From NCBI GenBank assembly GCA_003024175.1, contig MDYQ01000812.1:1-64000 (forward strand): a stretch of 64,000 nucleotides of DNA, read 5' to 3'. The stretch is from Planoprotostelium fungivorum. Lineage: Eukaryota > Evosea > Variosea > Cavosteliida > Cavosteliaceae. Of this stretch, positions 1 through 11,480 are shown one piece after another. Every line of letters begins with the position of its first letter. Position 1 is the first letter of the stretch. The position numbers and the translations under genes are program-made. The notes under the pieces are model-generated. The model did not search any database. It worked only from the letters and a program-made list of their open reading frames with translations, and was not told the origin of the DNA.

Positions 1-2640
1 CCGGCACGTACAATTGTTCTTCATAAAAGAGTAAGTCGTCAGTGACGTGAAACCCTTGATCAGTATGATCGTTATCGTCCAGGTCTCCGTCGTAGGATCT
101 CATCTTTCCCGAGCCAGGAGGAAAACGTGATCTATGTTCGTTACCATAGTCGTTCATCCATTGCATCACATCGTTGTAATACTGGTCATCTTGATACGCT
201 TCTCTTAGCATCTTCTCGATGTGCGTGTAAGACGTACTTTCCGTCTGTACGTTCGCGTCGATGACTGCAAACAAGTGAGGAGGAAGTAGACATTTCTGCT
301 GGTTCTGTCTGTCCCCTATGTCTAATTCATCCTGTTCGCGACGTGATAGTGCATCTGCAATGATGTTTTCTTTCCCTGGCCGATGAGATAACGTGAAGTT
401 GAAATCTGATAGAAATTGCCACCATCGTACTTGGCGTCTATTCAGACTCTTCGATGTCATAAAGTATTTCAAATTATTGTGATCCGTAATGATCTCAAAC
501 GGAGTTGATGTCTCCATAGTATAGTGTGCCATCCTTTCAGGGATTCGATTATCGCCAACAGTTCTTTGTCGTGTGTATCGTAGTTTAACTCTGCAGGTTG
601 CATCTTCTTTGACATGAATCCTACTGGATGTAAACCGTCTTTGTGTCGCTGNGCGACGCGATAGTGCATCTGCAACGATGTTTTCTTTCCCTGGTCGATG
701 AGATAACGTGAAGTTGAAATCTGATAGAAATTGCCACCATCGTACTTGGCGTCTATTCAGACTCTTTGACGTCATAAAGTATTTCAAATTATTGTGATCC
801 GTAATGATCTCAAATGGAGTTGATGTCTCCATAGTGTAGTGTCGCCATCCTTTCAAGGATTCGATGATTGCTAACAGCTCTTTGTCGTGTGTATCGTAAT
901 TTAACTCTGCAGGTTGCATCTTCCTCGACATGAATCCTACCGGATGTAAACCGTCTTTGTGTCGCTGGGACAGGACGCCTGAAATTGCAAAGTCCGACGC
1001 ATCCGTCTCTAGCACAATTGGTAGCGACGGGTCAAAATGACGACACACATCAGCTGTGACAAAAGCTTCTTTCAAATCTTCGAATGACTTTTGTAAATGG
1101 GGTGTCCACTTCCACTCTACGTCTTTACGTGTCATGTTTGTCATCGGTGTGACGATGGAGGAGTAATTTCGTATAAATCCGCGATAGAAATTGCAGAATC
1201 CTAAGAAGGATTGCAAAGCTTTTAAATTGACGGGAGGCGCCCAATTTCGTATAGACTCTACTCTATCGGCACACATGTGAATCCCGTCTGGAGTAACCTC
1301 ATAGCCCAGAAACTTGACCTTCTGTGAGTGAAATTCACACTTCTTCAGATTCACAGANCGCCTATTCAGACTCTTCGACGTCATAAAGTATTTCAAATTG
1401 TTGTGATCCGTAATGATCTCAAATGGAGTTGAAGTTTCCATGGTGTAGTGTCGCCATCCTTTCAAAGATTCGATAATTGCCAACAGCTCTTTGTCGTGTG
1501 TATCGTAATTTAATTCTGCAGGTTGCATCTTCCTCGACATAAATCCTACGGGATGTACCCCGTCTTTGTGTCGCTGGGATAGAACGCCTGAAATCGCAAA
1601 GTCCGACGCATCCGTCTCTAGCACGATTGGTAGTGACGGGTCGAAATGACGACACACATCAGCTGTGACAAAAGCTTCTTTCAAATCTTCGAATGACTTT
1701 TGTAGCTGGGGTGTCCACTTCCACTCTACGTCTTTACGTGTCATGTTTGTCATCGGTGTGACGATGGAGGAGTAATTTCGTATAAATCCGCGATAGAAAT
1801 TGCAGAATCCTAAGAAGGATTGCAAAGCTTTTAAATTGACGGGAGGTGCCCAATTTCGTATAGACTCTACTCTATCGGCGCACATGTGAATTCCGTCTGG
1901 AGTAACATCGTAGCCCAGAAACTTGACCCTCTGTGAGTGAGATTCACACTTGTTCAAATTCACAGACAGTTTGTGATCGATCACACGCTTCAGAACGCGA
2001 CGTACGTGTTGTACGTGTTCTTCGTGTGATTGTGAATATATCAGGAAGTCATCTAGATAAATCTGTACGAAGACATCGATCATGTCGGAGAACGTACTGT
2101 TGACTTTCGCCTGAAAATTCCCTGGACAATTCGAGAGTCCGAATGGCATGACTAGATACTCGAATAGACCATAACGTGTCCTGAATGCAGTCTTCCACTC
2201 GTCGCCTTTCTTGATTCTTACCAACCAATACGCATTCTTAAGATCTAACGCAGTGAAGATCTTGCCCCTGCGTATCCGATCAAGCATCTCGTCGATCAGC
2301 GGCAGTGGATAGGTGCTCTTGACTGTCACGTCATTCAAACGTCGGTAATCAACGCACAGCCGGAGTGTACCGTCTTTCTTCTTAGCAAATAGTATGAGTG
2401 CACCACAAGGAGATTTGGAGGCTCTGATAAGACCTTTTTTGGTCATATCCGTAACGTAAGTATGAACGATGTTCATCTCGGCCTCTGACATCTGGTATAA
2501 CGGTCCCATTGGGGGGATCTTGTCCCCAACGAGGTTAATCTCCATGTCAAAAGGACCATGTTCCGGCAACTCCTCATTTCCGTCCGAGAAAGCCGCCGCT
2601 AGATCAGCATACTCAGGTGGAATTTCCACCTTTCGTTCAT
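1..2640 (-). mobile_element. Ty3/gypsy LTR-retrotransposon pol fossil (reverse transcriptase / RNase H), broken
   Basis: Reading the minus strand shows a Ty3/gypsy-type reverse transcriptase, with a YLDD catalytic motif near 2050, and RNase H-like sequence. Three overlapping pieces (about 1-0.65 kb, 0.65-1.36 kb and 1.36-2.64 kb) repeat much of the same region and are separated by single N characters. They therefore look like contig ends or near-identical copies joined by an assembler. No LTR was recognised, and gag and a joined integrase are not seen here. The element is broken, with several interruptions. The pieces are nearly identical to each other, so the family was probably active recently; the age is inference. 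Confidence 0.85.
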
Positions 2641-3121
2641 GCACGACGGTTTCCTCTTGTTTTTGGACGTTGGCAAATGTAGACGTTGGAATTTACAGGC
2701 CTGTAAATCGGGACGTAGTCCCGTCAGTTGGAATTTACAGGCCTCTACAACGAAATACCGATCGATCTCCGCCGCTCATTCCCACATCATCCAACGCGCT
2801 TTGCACAGAGTGATGCCCTTTTGGTAAGTTTTCCTTTTGTAATCGGTATTGATATAGAAAAAAGTTGCAGATTGTATGTTGCCTATTAGCCATCTCTCAA
2901 AAGTTAGACTTGCACTGAATACAATCGCTAACGTCATCAGACCACGTCCTGATCCGACAGAGGTGAGGGGTGTTACATCACATCTGATTCAGATGATGTT
3001 GGACAACATTCAAATAAATTACTTGTAAGTTTGAGTTCTCTATAGACATGACGGTCTCTGAGCAGTGCAACATACGATAGAATTACAAGAAAGACAATCA
3101 AGATCAATGAGCCATTGACAT
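2641..3121. other. Repeat-flanking DNA without recognised gene
   Basis: No credible coding exon was recognised. The stretch contains a direct repeat of about 17 bp (GTTGGAATTTACAGGCC) at about 2686 and 2728. The first copy overlaps a perfect palindrome, TTTACAGGCCTGTAAA. The sequence lies between the Ty3 fragment and the telomere-type array. Confidence 0.5.
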
Positions 3122-3219
3122 GATAAGGTAAGGAGTGCTCTGTATGCTAACCATGTACAATCTGCATACAAGAATGATGCAGAAGATCACTTGAGAAGCC
3201 AGTGTCATCATGGCTTACA
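3122..3219 (+). repeat. 98-bp segment, copy 1, left of the telomere-repeat array
   Basis: This 98-bp stretch is repeated without visible change at 3345-3442, on the other side of the (CCCTAAA)n array and of a single N at 3220. The pattern fits a scaffold join between two overlapping contigs, or a real duplication around an inserted telomere tract. Confidence 0.9.
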
Positions 3220-3220
3220 N

Positions 3221-3344
3221 AACCCTAAACCCTAAACCCTAAACCCTAAACCCTAAACCCTAAACCTAAACCCTAAACCCTAAACCCTAAACCCTAAACC
3301 CTAAACCCTAAACCCTAAACCCTAAACCCTAAACTCTAAACCCC
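3221..3344 (+). repeat. Telomere-type (CCCTAAA)n array
   Basis: There are about 17 near-perfect units of CCCTAAA, the complement of the plant-type telomere unit TTTAGGG, with one short unit and one CTCTAAA variant. A second, very short run (CCTAAACCCTAAACCCCC) occurs near 4772. In this window the array is interstitial, but the adjoining N at 3220 leaves open that it is a true chromosome end that has been mis-joined. Confidence 0.93.
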
Positions 3345-3442
3345 GATAAGGTAAGGAGTGCTCTGTATGCTAACCATGTACAATCTGCATACAAGAATGA
3401 TGCAGAAGATCACTTGAGAAGCCAGTGTCATCATGGCTTACA
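3345..3442 (+). repeat. 98-bp segment, copy 2, right of the telomere-repeat array
   Basis: This matches 3122-3219 over its full length. After it the sequence becomes unique, with no further resemblance to the left flank. Confidence 0.9.
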
Positions 3443-3469
3443 ATGCGTCAGGGTCAAATAAAGTTGGGA

Positions 3470-4375
3470 ATGAAATTGCCTTTTATCTGTCTCTGAATAT
3501 ACTCCCGCCTTGTGGAAATTTTTTAGGGTGGTGGGAGTGATGGATATCAAAAAGCATTCTTCATCACATCCCACTCCAATGACAAAACGGAAGGGGTGTG
3601 ACCAGATTAAGAACACTCCAGAGGAGCTTCTTCTGGTCATGTGGAGACACATGACTCCTTCTGGTAAAAAGTTAGAAGGTAATGATGCTGGCCCTCAAAG
3701 AGAAAAACACGCATTATGGAATTGGACCCGCACCGTGAGAGAAAAAACCATGTTGCAGAACATCAACAATCATGCCGTGTGCATTTGGCTTCAAAGAACA
3801 GAGAGGTCCAAACATGAGGTGAGTGCACAGCATGCAAAGAGGTCTGACAAGAACAGACCAGTGTTCTTGGCTGGTTTCGACTTGTTTGCCAAGATCAAGT
3901 GCAACATACCGTTAACTGGCTGCATTTCAAGACGGGACATGGTGGTCGAGACATGATGTATTATATGGCTATCAGCCTTCGCCTCTATTGGCCAGGTGCT
4001 TGTCGATTGTGATTTGGTGTCTAATTCATCCAGGTATGAAGGAGGATCTCACCGGAGCGGGTCATTCATGTTCCGTCTGCAGATTGAAGGTCAATTTCAT
4101 CTATCGGCTACCGTTGAACAATATAATCGACTCAGAACCTCTGCAGAGAGGTATTATTGATGTGACGTACCTACCTCCATACGATGATCAAGATGAAGAC
4201 GGCCATCACTGCTGGCAATACCTCATTGTTATGGTGGATCACTTCACGAAGATGGCTTGGGCAAAGCCAGCAGAGCATCGCAACGCAGCCACCATTGTGA
4301 CATTTCTAGAAGAACTCCGAGACGAAGGGATCATCTTTCAGATCTACCACAGTGACAACCTACAACTTCAGCAAG
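3470..4375 (+). mobile_element. Retroelement integrase fossil (Ty3-like), broken
   Basis: Forward-strand reading gives an H2C2-type integrase zinc-finger remnant (HGGRDMMYY...LRLYWPG) near 3930-4000. A Ty3-type integrase core follows, with 'VDHFTKMAWAKP' near 4230 and 'YHSDN' near 4345. The upstream part (3510-3956) is not recognised and is placed in the element only because it is contiguous. Several breaks are present and no LTRs were found. A Ginger-type DNA transposon with a related integrase cannot be excluded by eye. Confidence 0.65.
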
Positions 4376-4558
4376 AGGACCCTCAAGGACTTCAAGAAGC
4401 AGATGGAAGAGCACGAAGAAGCCAGGAAGGAGGAGAGGGAGAGGGAAGAAGCGGCCAGGAGAGAAGAGGAGGCCAGGAGAAGACCTTTCCTCTTTGGAAG
4501 AAAGAAGCAGTTCCCTCCTCAGGATGACCCTGCCTCCAAGAGACAGAGGAAGGAGTAA
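4352..4558 (+). CDS. Orphan 3' exon of an unrecognised host protein (K/E/R-rich tail)
   Basis: In a frame different from the integrase core, about 60 codons run to a TAA at 4556-4558. They encode a charged helix (DFKKQMEEHEEARKEE...) followed by a basic tail ending SKRQRKE. Codons favour C or G at third positions, as in the host genes of this window and unlike the adjacent fossil. A possible splice acceptor (...CTACAACTTCAG) lies at about 4371. The simplest reading is the last exon of a host gene whose upstream exons are missing or displaced by the neighbouring element. The family is not recognised; nuclear location is guessed only from the basic tail. Confidence 0.4.
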   Translation: MTTYNFSKRTLKDFKKQMEEHEEARKEEREREEAARREEEARRRPFLFGRKKQFPPQDDPASKRQRKE

Positions 4559-5246
4559 ATTCGATCGAAATAGATCATATCAAGAGACACCAGACTGTTG
4601 TACATTTTTTTTTGTATGTGTTCACTTGGTGGTCCGTGTGACGAGGGCCATATCTTTCTTATGCCTTGCGCTACGGTGACTTTTTTCGACTCAAAAGATA
4701 GATCTCTTCGAGATCTATAAGATAGTACCATTTACGTTAGTCTACAACCAGCCATAAGCGTCGTACAATACGCCTAAACCCTAAACCCCCAACACTGATG
4801 CGCTTTGAATGCGCGTTTATTATTTAATTCTTTACATCTACAACCACCTATTTACCGATTGACCCGAATATTTACATTATTAAATTTACAAGTGAATTAC
4901 AACCTTCGCTTTGCTTCCTGACAATGATCTTGCCAAAGGTGAAAATGTCATCTGTCTGTATCTCTGTGTAATTTCTCTTTCCCACCTGTACAATCTTTGT
5001 TGTCCTTCTCATTTTGGCCGCTGGAGTCTGGCTCTCAAGTGGGGTAATGGAAACCTCCTAGAATTGGCTGGGGACACAAATTATTTCAGCCATATTTCTC
5101 AAGTGTGCTAATTGGCAACGGCAAACTAATTCTTAACCTCTTTGGTCCGCAATAGTGAGATGGTGCATTGAAGATGGATTGAATACTGGAATATGCACAA
5201 TGAAAATTAAACACTCTTGATGAATTGATCCCAATCTACTTCTCAT
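4559..5246. other. Intergenic DNA, no gene recognised
   Basis: AT-rich sequence with a short telomere-like run near 4772. Small open frames such as 4911-5111 have no recognisable domain and are not coding-like in codon use. The interval separates the repeat-rich left end from the first complete host gene, TSR3, whose stop is at 5247. Confidence 0.5.
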
Positions 5247-6178
5247 TTATTCATCGTCTTCTTCTTCCTCATCATTGTCTTCTTCCTCTTCTTCATCCTC
5301 CTCGCTATCATCACTCCACTCTGCCCCTCCTTGATTCCATGAGTCATGGTTTGGATTGTGCAAAAGATCGTCTTCCTCTTTGTCTTCTCCTGATCACTTC
5401 AGACATTTCACTTTCTCCTTATCTCACCCAGAGTCCTCTTCTCTTCTTGTTCCTCCTCACAGGTCTTGATGTATTCATTCTGAACGGCCACCACTTCCAC
5501 GCTATTCTTGCATTTTGCATAGTCCTCTAATAACTTTCTGACATACAGTCATGCGTGAGATGAAGGATGGGACTCCACCTGTTGAGATCGTAGAAACCAG
5601 CCCCCCATTTGAATTTAGACAAGACGATGTGGGCCTCTTCGAAGTGATTGGTGATGAAGAGTGTGGCTGCAATAGCTTCAACACACGTGAGTTTGAATGG
5701 TTTCCCATAGTTCACAGGGTTGGCTGCGATGAGAAAAGGGAGGAGTCTGTGATGTCCACTGCTCATCTTGTTGAATGGGACAGACTCAATCATGGCCCAG
5801 GAGCAGTCAATGGCTGTGATTCCATACTTCTCTACGACATCTCTGTCGGCTGGCGAAATGGACATCTCCCCCCGAGGACTGAGAACAATTCCTCTCGTTT
5901 TTCTCGATATAGAAATCTCTTTCAGATAGCCCAGACGAGCCAGCTTCCTTCCCGTGCACCTCTTCGAATCGCATTGTCCAAAGTCCTGGGTACCGTCAGG
6001 ATCGGCATAACACTCTACGTCTCACCCACATGGTCAGTTTGACTGGAAATTCTTGGGAGAATCAGCGAAACTAAGACGATTCATCATCACCTGTTGCTAC
6101 ATTCTCCTCCGTTTCTACTTCGCTCTCTCTGTTGTTGCTTTTCTGCCATGTCTTCTTACGACCATGGTCCTTTCCCAT
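5247..6178 (-). CDS. TSR3: 18S rRNA aminocarboxypropyltransferase Tsr3
   Basis: Tsr3 transfers the aminocarboxypropyl group of SAM to a hypermodified pseudouridine of 18S rRNA during late 40S maturation in the cytoplasm. The family signature is clear once introns are removed: DFGQCDSKRCTGRKLARLG, then RGIVLSPRGEMSISPADRD, then AIDCSWAMI and HHRLLPFLIAANPVNYG. 'EAIAATLFITNHFEEA' and 'FKWGAGFYDLNRKLLEDY' follow. The start (MGKDHGRKKTWQ) is the first ATG of exon 1 at 6178. Four introns of about 38-60 nt can be placed, for example one joining VATEFPVKLTMW to DFGQCDSKRC. The last exon is a very acidic tail of D/E runs ending at TAA 5247-5249, as in other eukaryotic Tsr3 proteins. The gene is divergent from UTP21, 105 bp away, so the two ribosome-biogenesis genes may share a promoter. 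Confidence 0.95.
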
Positions 6179-6283
6179 GATGCCCAGCTGCTGATGTGAT
6201 GTGATCGGTCTCAGTTTTATCGGTTTGAAAACGGACGAGAATCTTGCGAGAACAAAAGTCAGAGGAGAAAGACAGCAGGGAAG

Positions 6284-9200
6284 ATGAACGTCTTCACCAG
6301 ACGTGAACCCGTGGCAGAGAGAAGGTAATTGAATCCTGTCCGTCCAACAAATGGTGATCATTGATTGATGTGATTTCAGGGAGCGTCTCAATGAAGATGC
6401 ACCCCGTATTGTCAGAAAGGATAGAGGAGATCACTACAAGAATGATAATCCCAAAAGGAAGGGACCTAATGCAAAGGTAGAGCCCGCAAAGAAGAGAAGG
6501 CTGGACAAAGAGAAAAAGTCCAAAACCATTCTTCAGGCCAACAACAAAAACTCAGTACCCGATGAGATGGAAAAGAAGGAGACGATCAAAATAACAGGAC
6601 TATTTTCACCCATAGGTATGGTTGGACAGGTCAGCAGCGGTGTTCCCTTCATTCTTCGCTCCAAAACTCTCACTTTATCGATTGGAAGGTGAGAATTTTG
6701 AAGATTGGACATAATGATGATTCGACAATGATTCACATCACGTTCGAGATGTGCATCAAGGAAGAGACTGAAACGAACAGGTCTCTTCAAGTTCGAAACC
6801 TGGAAAAACTGGCGGTGGTAGGAACGAGCCCTCTCTTGCCCGCTGACATCACTTGCATGGAGCAATCTTCGACTCACGGACTGATCGTGGCCGCTGGACC
6901 CATCCTCTACAACATCAAGACTAATTTGATCGTTCGACAGTCGGAACCTCACGTCTCCGGCTTCCTTCAGGTGTTCAACCATGTCATCGAAATGGACTGA
7001 AATCTCTCAGTTACTTCTCCTTGGACCATACTGTGTCAGCATCAGTGAGGGACAGACGAACGCACTGCTCTGGTCTCCCAAGTTGAAGGCCGCGGACAGG
7101 ATCAAATTCGACCCCAACTTCCAGCCCACTTGTATGCTCCATCCACCCACCTACATGAACAAGGTTCTCTTCGCTTCTGCCAATGGAGGTCTTCAGCTAT
7201 GGAACATCGTCACTCGCACCCTCATCTACAAGTGATCTCCCTCATCTCTCCTACGATCACTGTTCAGAACCTACTTCTATTCAGTATTGAAATGTACGTA
7301 CAGATTCCAGAACGTATTGAAAGAGGAGAAGGCAGATTACGGAGAGAGAAGTACGGCGGAGAGATTGACCACGAGTCAACTGTTGGGCACCCACAAAGAG
7401 GAAAAGAGAAACGTGAGTGGGAGGGAGAGACCGAGTTGACGTGGAACAGATGAAGATCACTTGCATGGCATCTTCGGGTGTGCTGGATGTCGTTGCCATC
7501 GGGTTCTCGGATGGATCCATCGTGGTGCATCATCTGAAGAAGGACGCTACCATCGTCAGATTCCATCAAGTGGAGGGTGAAGTCACCACTCTGTCTTTTC
7601 GATTGGGTGAGTTATCCTCTGTTCATCACATCATCAGAAGAATCGAACATCAGAACATGATGATCACCGACATCACGAACGAGAAGAGAAATCCATACAT
7701 TCATTGTGATACGATGAATGAGACGAAAAGGAAAGAACTGATGGAAACAGGAGGAGAGGCACTTCTGGCATCAGGGACGACGAAGGGAAGTATTGTCATC
7801 TGGGATCTGGACAAGAAATGCGTGAGGAACATCGTGCAGAACGCTCACCAGAGTCCATCGGGTGAACTGGGCTCCGTGACGAGCATTCGATTCCTCCCCG
7901 GTCAGCCCATCATGTACACCACTGCGTTCGATAATTCCATCAAGTGCTGGATCTTTGATAGTCCGGACGGAAAGTGCAGGCTGTTCAAAGAGGCTTCCGG
8001 CCACAGTGCTCCCATCGAGGAGATCAAGTGGTATGACGGGGAAAACCCGGGAGTCATCTCTTCTTCAAAGGACATGAGTCTCCGCCTCCACTCTCAGCGT
8101 AACGTTCACCAGAAGATCTTCTTCGGTCCCGGTTCGAAATACGCATTGGAGAGCAGTGCTCACGTGAGATTTCATCGAAATTCGAGAGTGACACGGAACA
8201 GGTTCGGAAGATTCCCCCCATCGCAAAGTTTGATTTCAGCGTGAGAACGGAAGACAGATGGCCCAGTGTGGTGGCTCTCCACGAAGACAGTAACGTACTC
8301 AGAACGTGGGACATCCTTCACATGAACGCGGGAAAACATCAGCTGCCCGTACACACGACCCCCACTGTGCGTATTGTACGTTTGTAGATAGGCTGAATGG
8401 AGACAGACCGTGGCCGTGAGTCTGTGTGGAAACTTTGCTTTCGTGGGGCTTGTCGATGGCAGAGTGAAGCGATTCAACATCCAGTCGGGGAAATACAGAA
8501 ACGATTACAGCATCTCGAAACGACCGGGTCACAGTGCCCCCGTGACTGGAATCTCTTCGGACACCATGAACGACAAGTTGATCACATGCAGCATCGATGG
8601 TACCATCAAGTTTTGGGATCTGCACTCGGGTGATCTGAAGCACGTCATCGAGGTGTGCATCGAATCTCTCTCACGATCGTATCTTTCACACTGCATCCAT
8701 AGAGTGTCTTTCATACAGCATCCATAGATGATCATTCATGATGTGAATCGATGATGAATGATGCGCAGGTGAACGAGCCGATATCGAGCATGTACTTCCA
8801 CAAGGGAAACGAATTACTCGCCGTCGTCTGTGACGATCTCAACATTCGAATCTACGACATCCAGACACGCAATCTCGTTCGTCTCTTGGGCGGTAACAAG
8901 AGCCAGATCACCAGCATGGTGAGTCACACATCGTGAAGCTGTTCTCACCTTTCTTCAGGTGATGTCACCCGATGGAAGACTGATCATCAGCGGCTCGGCC
9001 GACAACACCATCCGAACCTGGGACATTCCATCGGGCAAATTAGTCGACATCTTCTCGGTCGATTCACCCGTGGTGTCCATGTGTTTCAATCCTTCTGGTT
9101 CACGCCTCGTCACTGCTCATTCGGGTTCCTCTCATCTCCTCTTATGGTGATCCATCTCTCTCCCTCACCGTTGACTCACTCTGTTCAGGGTGAATCTGTT

Positions 9201-10327
9201 GTTCTACGGAGACATCACCTTGGCTCCTGTCAAGGAGACGGTGGAGAAGAGGAAGTACACGACGCTGCACGACAACAACCGACCGGAGATGAAGGTCAAG
9301 ATAGGTGAGGCGCAGACCATCGAGTGCGATTGACAAGATGAAGATGAGACCGAAGAGGAGGTGGAGTTGAAAGAGGAGGATGTGAAGGAAGAAGAGGAGG
9401 AAATCGATCAGATGAACCGAGAGGATGATGAATTTGTCACCACAGCAGAGGACCAGGTGAGAGAAAAGAATAGAAGAGAGAGAAATAGAAGAGAGAAGAG
9501 AAGAGGGACAGAGGGGAGAGGAGGGACTGAAAGAGAGTAGATCGAGAAGGAGATTCGCAGGAGAGTTCAGGCAAAGATCAAGAAAGACAAGGAACGAAAG
9601 GTCAACAACGAACAGAGAACGGACGATCTCATCACCTTCTCCGATCTACCTTCCTCCGCATGGTCATCCATCGTACACATCGACACCATCAAGGTATGCC
9701 CTCTCCATCACACGAGATCGCTCACTCTTCCAGGAACGAAACAAGCCAAAGGAGACAGTCTCGAAGAAGATCAAGAACGCACCCTTCTTCCTTCCCGTTC
9801 AATCTGGATTGAACCCACAGTTCAAGGTGGAAGAGCAGGCCACAGAGTCAAGAATCCGATCGGTTGCCCCCACCGAACTCTCCCCGTTCGCTCGTCTCCT
9901 CGTGGACGGAAGATGTGAGTCACGTTGAAGGGAGAGAGAGCTCTGTAGAGAGACTGACGGCAGTAGATTCTGAGGGAATCGACTTTCTGAAGGAGCTGAC
10001 GCCATCTGGAGTGGACTTTAACATTCTGATGTTGAACGGTACGGAGGAGATGGCAGCATTCCTCATGATGTTGCACTATCAGCTCAACATGAACACCTCG
10101 TTCGAGTTAGTGCAGGCGTACATGTCTTCCTTCTTGAAGGTGAGCTCGTGAGATGGGAATGACATCTGAGATGTGATCAGCACCACTCGGATACAGTGTT
10201 GATGAACGAGGAGATGCACAGTCAGGTGGTATCACTCAAGGAGGCACAAGACACCCACTGGCAGAGACTGCAGTCCCTCTTCAACATGAACTCTTGCCTC
10301 TTGAACTTTTTCTGTGGAAACCAGTGA
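6284..10327 (+). CDS. UTP21: U3 snoRNP / SSU processome WD-repeat protein Utp21 (WDR36)
   Basis: Utp21/WDR36 is a tandem beta-propeller subunit of UTP-B in the nucleolar small-subunit processome, needed for 18S pre-rRNA processing. The start is MNVFTRREPVAERR at 6284, followed by a basic segment (NPKRKGPNAK, KKRRLDK). The sequence 'ITGLFSPIGMVGQV' opens the propeller part. Many WD blades are visible, for example 'TTKGSIVIWDLDKK', 'CSIDGTIKFWDLHSG' and 'ISGSADNTIRTWDIPSG'. An acidic and coiled linker (9330-9600) leads to the diagnostic Utp21 C-terminal domain: 'EGIDFLKELTPSGVDF', 'LNGTEEMAAFLMMLHY' and 'FELVQAYMSSFLK', ending LLNFFCGNQ at TGA 10325-10327. At least a dozen short introns interrupt the gene. 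It is divergent from TSR3 and convergent with the OGFr-like gene. Confidence 0.93.
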
Positions 10328-10459
10328 TCATCCAATAAAGGAGAGACTCTCACGTGGCATCATCTGTGCCTGTTATTCATCATCACAACCTTGTTTGAGA
10401 AGACCGTCTGAACGCATTCCAAGGGTTATCGAAGAGAAAAGGAATAGACAACAGAGACT

Positions 10460-11480
10460 CTATTTATCATCCTCACTCATCTCATCACTGTCATCTGATC
10501 CATCTTCTTTCTGGAAGTAGACAGATTCTTCTCGATCCGCTGGTGCCTCTAATGTCTTTGTAATATACCTGTGTCTGTCATCATCTCTTCATCGCGATGA
10601 TGCAGAAGAATCTCCACCCACCACTTTGAGTTCTCGTCCAATAGTTTAACCCAAAAATCGTTGAAAGATCTCTCACACCTAAAGAACATCAGCTCTGACT
10701 TGTGCAAGGAGCTCACCTCTTCAACTCTCCGTCCTGAACTTCTGTTCGGAGGTGCTCCACAAAGGGCTTCTTGTATCGAGCAAAACCCAATTCACCCAAT
10801 GAGGTGATGATCCTACCTGTTTCAATTTGAATTTTGAATCTTCTCATTCTTGAACGTTTACAACGTTGATGGGCTTAGATTTATGATTCTATGTCTAAGG
10901 AGAGCTCACTGATGCGAAGGTAATTGTGAGATGATACTCTCAAATTTTGATATCGACTCTTCCAGTTGCTTCCTCTTTTGATTTCTCCTGTTTCGGTGGA
11001 TACCAACTCCATCCCGTAGAAATCCAACTGTTGAGAAGATGAGCCTGATGAGAAGATGGAATTTACCATCAATCGGTACGAGCGGATGACTCTGACTGCA
11101 CACTCTCTGCTTTCACGTATCTGCTTCGCTTCCCCTTTTGTCAACGAGCTGGACTCCCAGTTCATTCCACTGTTCTCAAATACTGGAAATAACCATTGTA
11201 TGTACCTTCTCGAATCAACCTTACGTGTTCCGTGTGAAATTCACCCGTGATGTGCCTCTAAGAGTCCGTAATTGCCATGCCATTTCTTGTGGATGACATC
11301 GATCAGAGCCCCATCCGGAGAGCTCGCGAGTTCGTTGCTATAGAACAAGTAATTAGGTCCCTCTCTCGCAGTCGTCACAGAGCGAGTCGTGCGAGATGTA
11401 GTTTGAAGCAGCTGCCACAGCATTAGAGGTAAGAGGGTGACGACAATATAGAGATAGACCTTGGGGATATATTTACTCAT
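10460..11480 (-). CDS. Opioid growth factor receptor (OGFr)-domain protein with N-terminal membrane anchor
   Basis: The OGFr conserved domain reads through several exons: GPNYLFYSNELASSPDG, 'IHKKWHGNYGLLEAHHG|YIQWLFPVFE', 'LDFYGMELVSTETGEI', 'NWKSRYQNLRVSSHNYLRI' and 'SLGELGFARYKKPFVEHL'. The bar marks a 39-nt intron. Exon 1 (MSKYIPKVYLYIVV...) carries one hydrophobic stretch of about 20 residues followed by Thr/Arg-rich sequence. That suggests a type II membrane anchor rather than the nuclear form known from vertebrates. The acidic tail ends DDSDEMSEDDK at TAG 10460-10462. Joining the tail frame needs either a 20-nt intron or another splice, so the last junction is uncertain. The molecular function of this domain outside animals is not known. 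It is convergent with UTP21 (132 bp between stops). Confidence 0.88.

Noticed and set aside
10518-10542. 20-nt intron in the last part of the OGFr-like gene
   Set aside because: It would restore the acidic tail frame but is far shorter than other introns here; kept only as an uncertainty in the gene entry.
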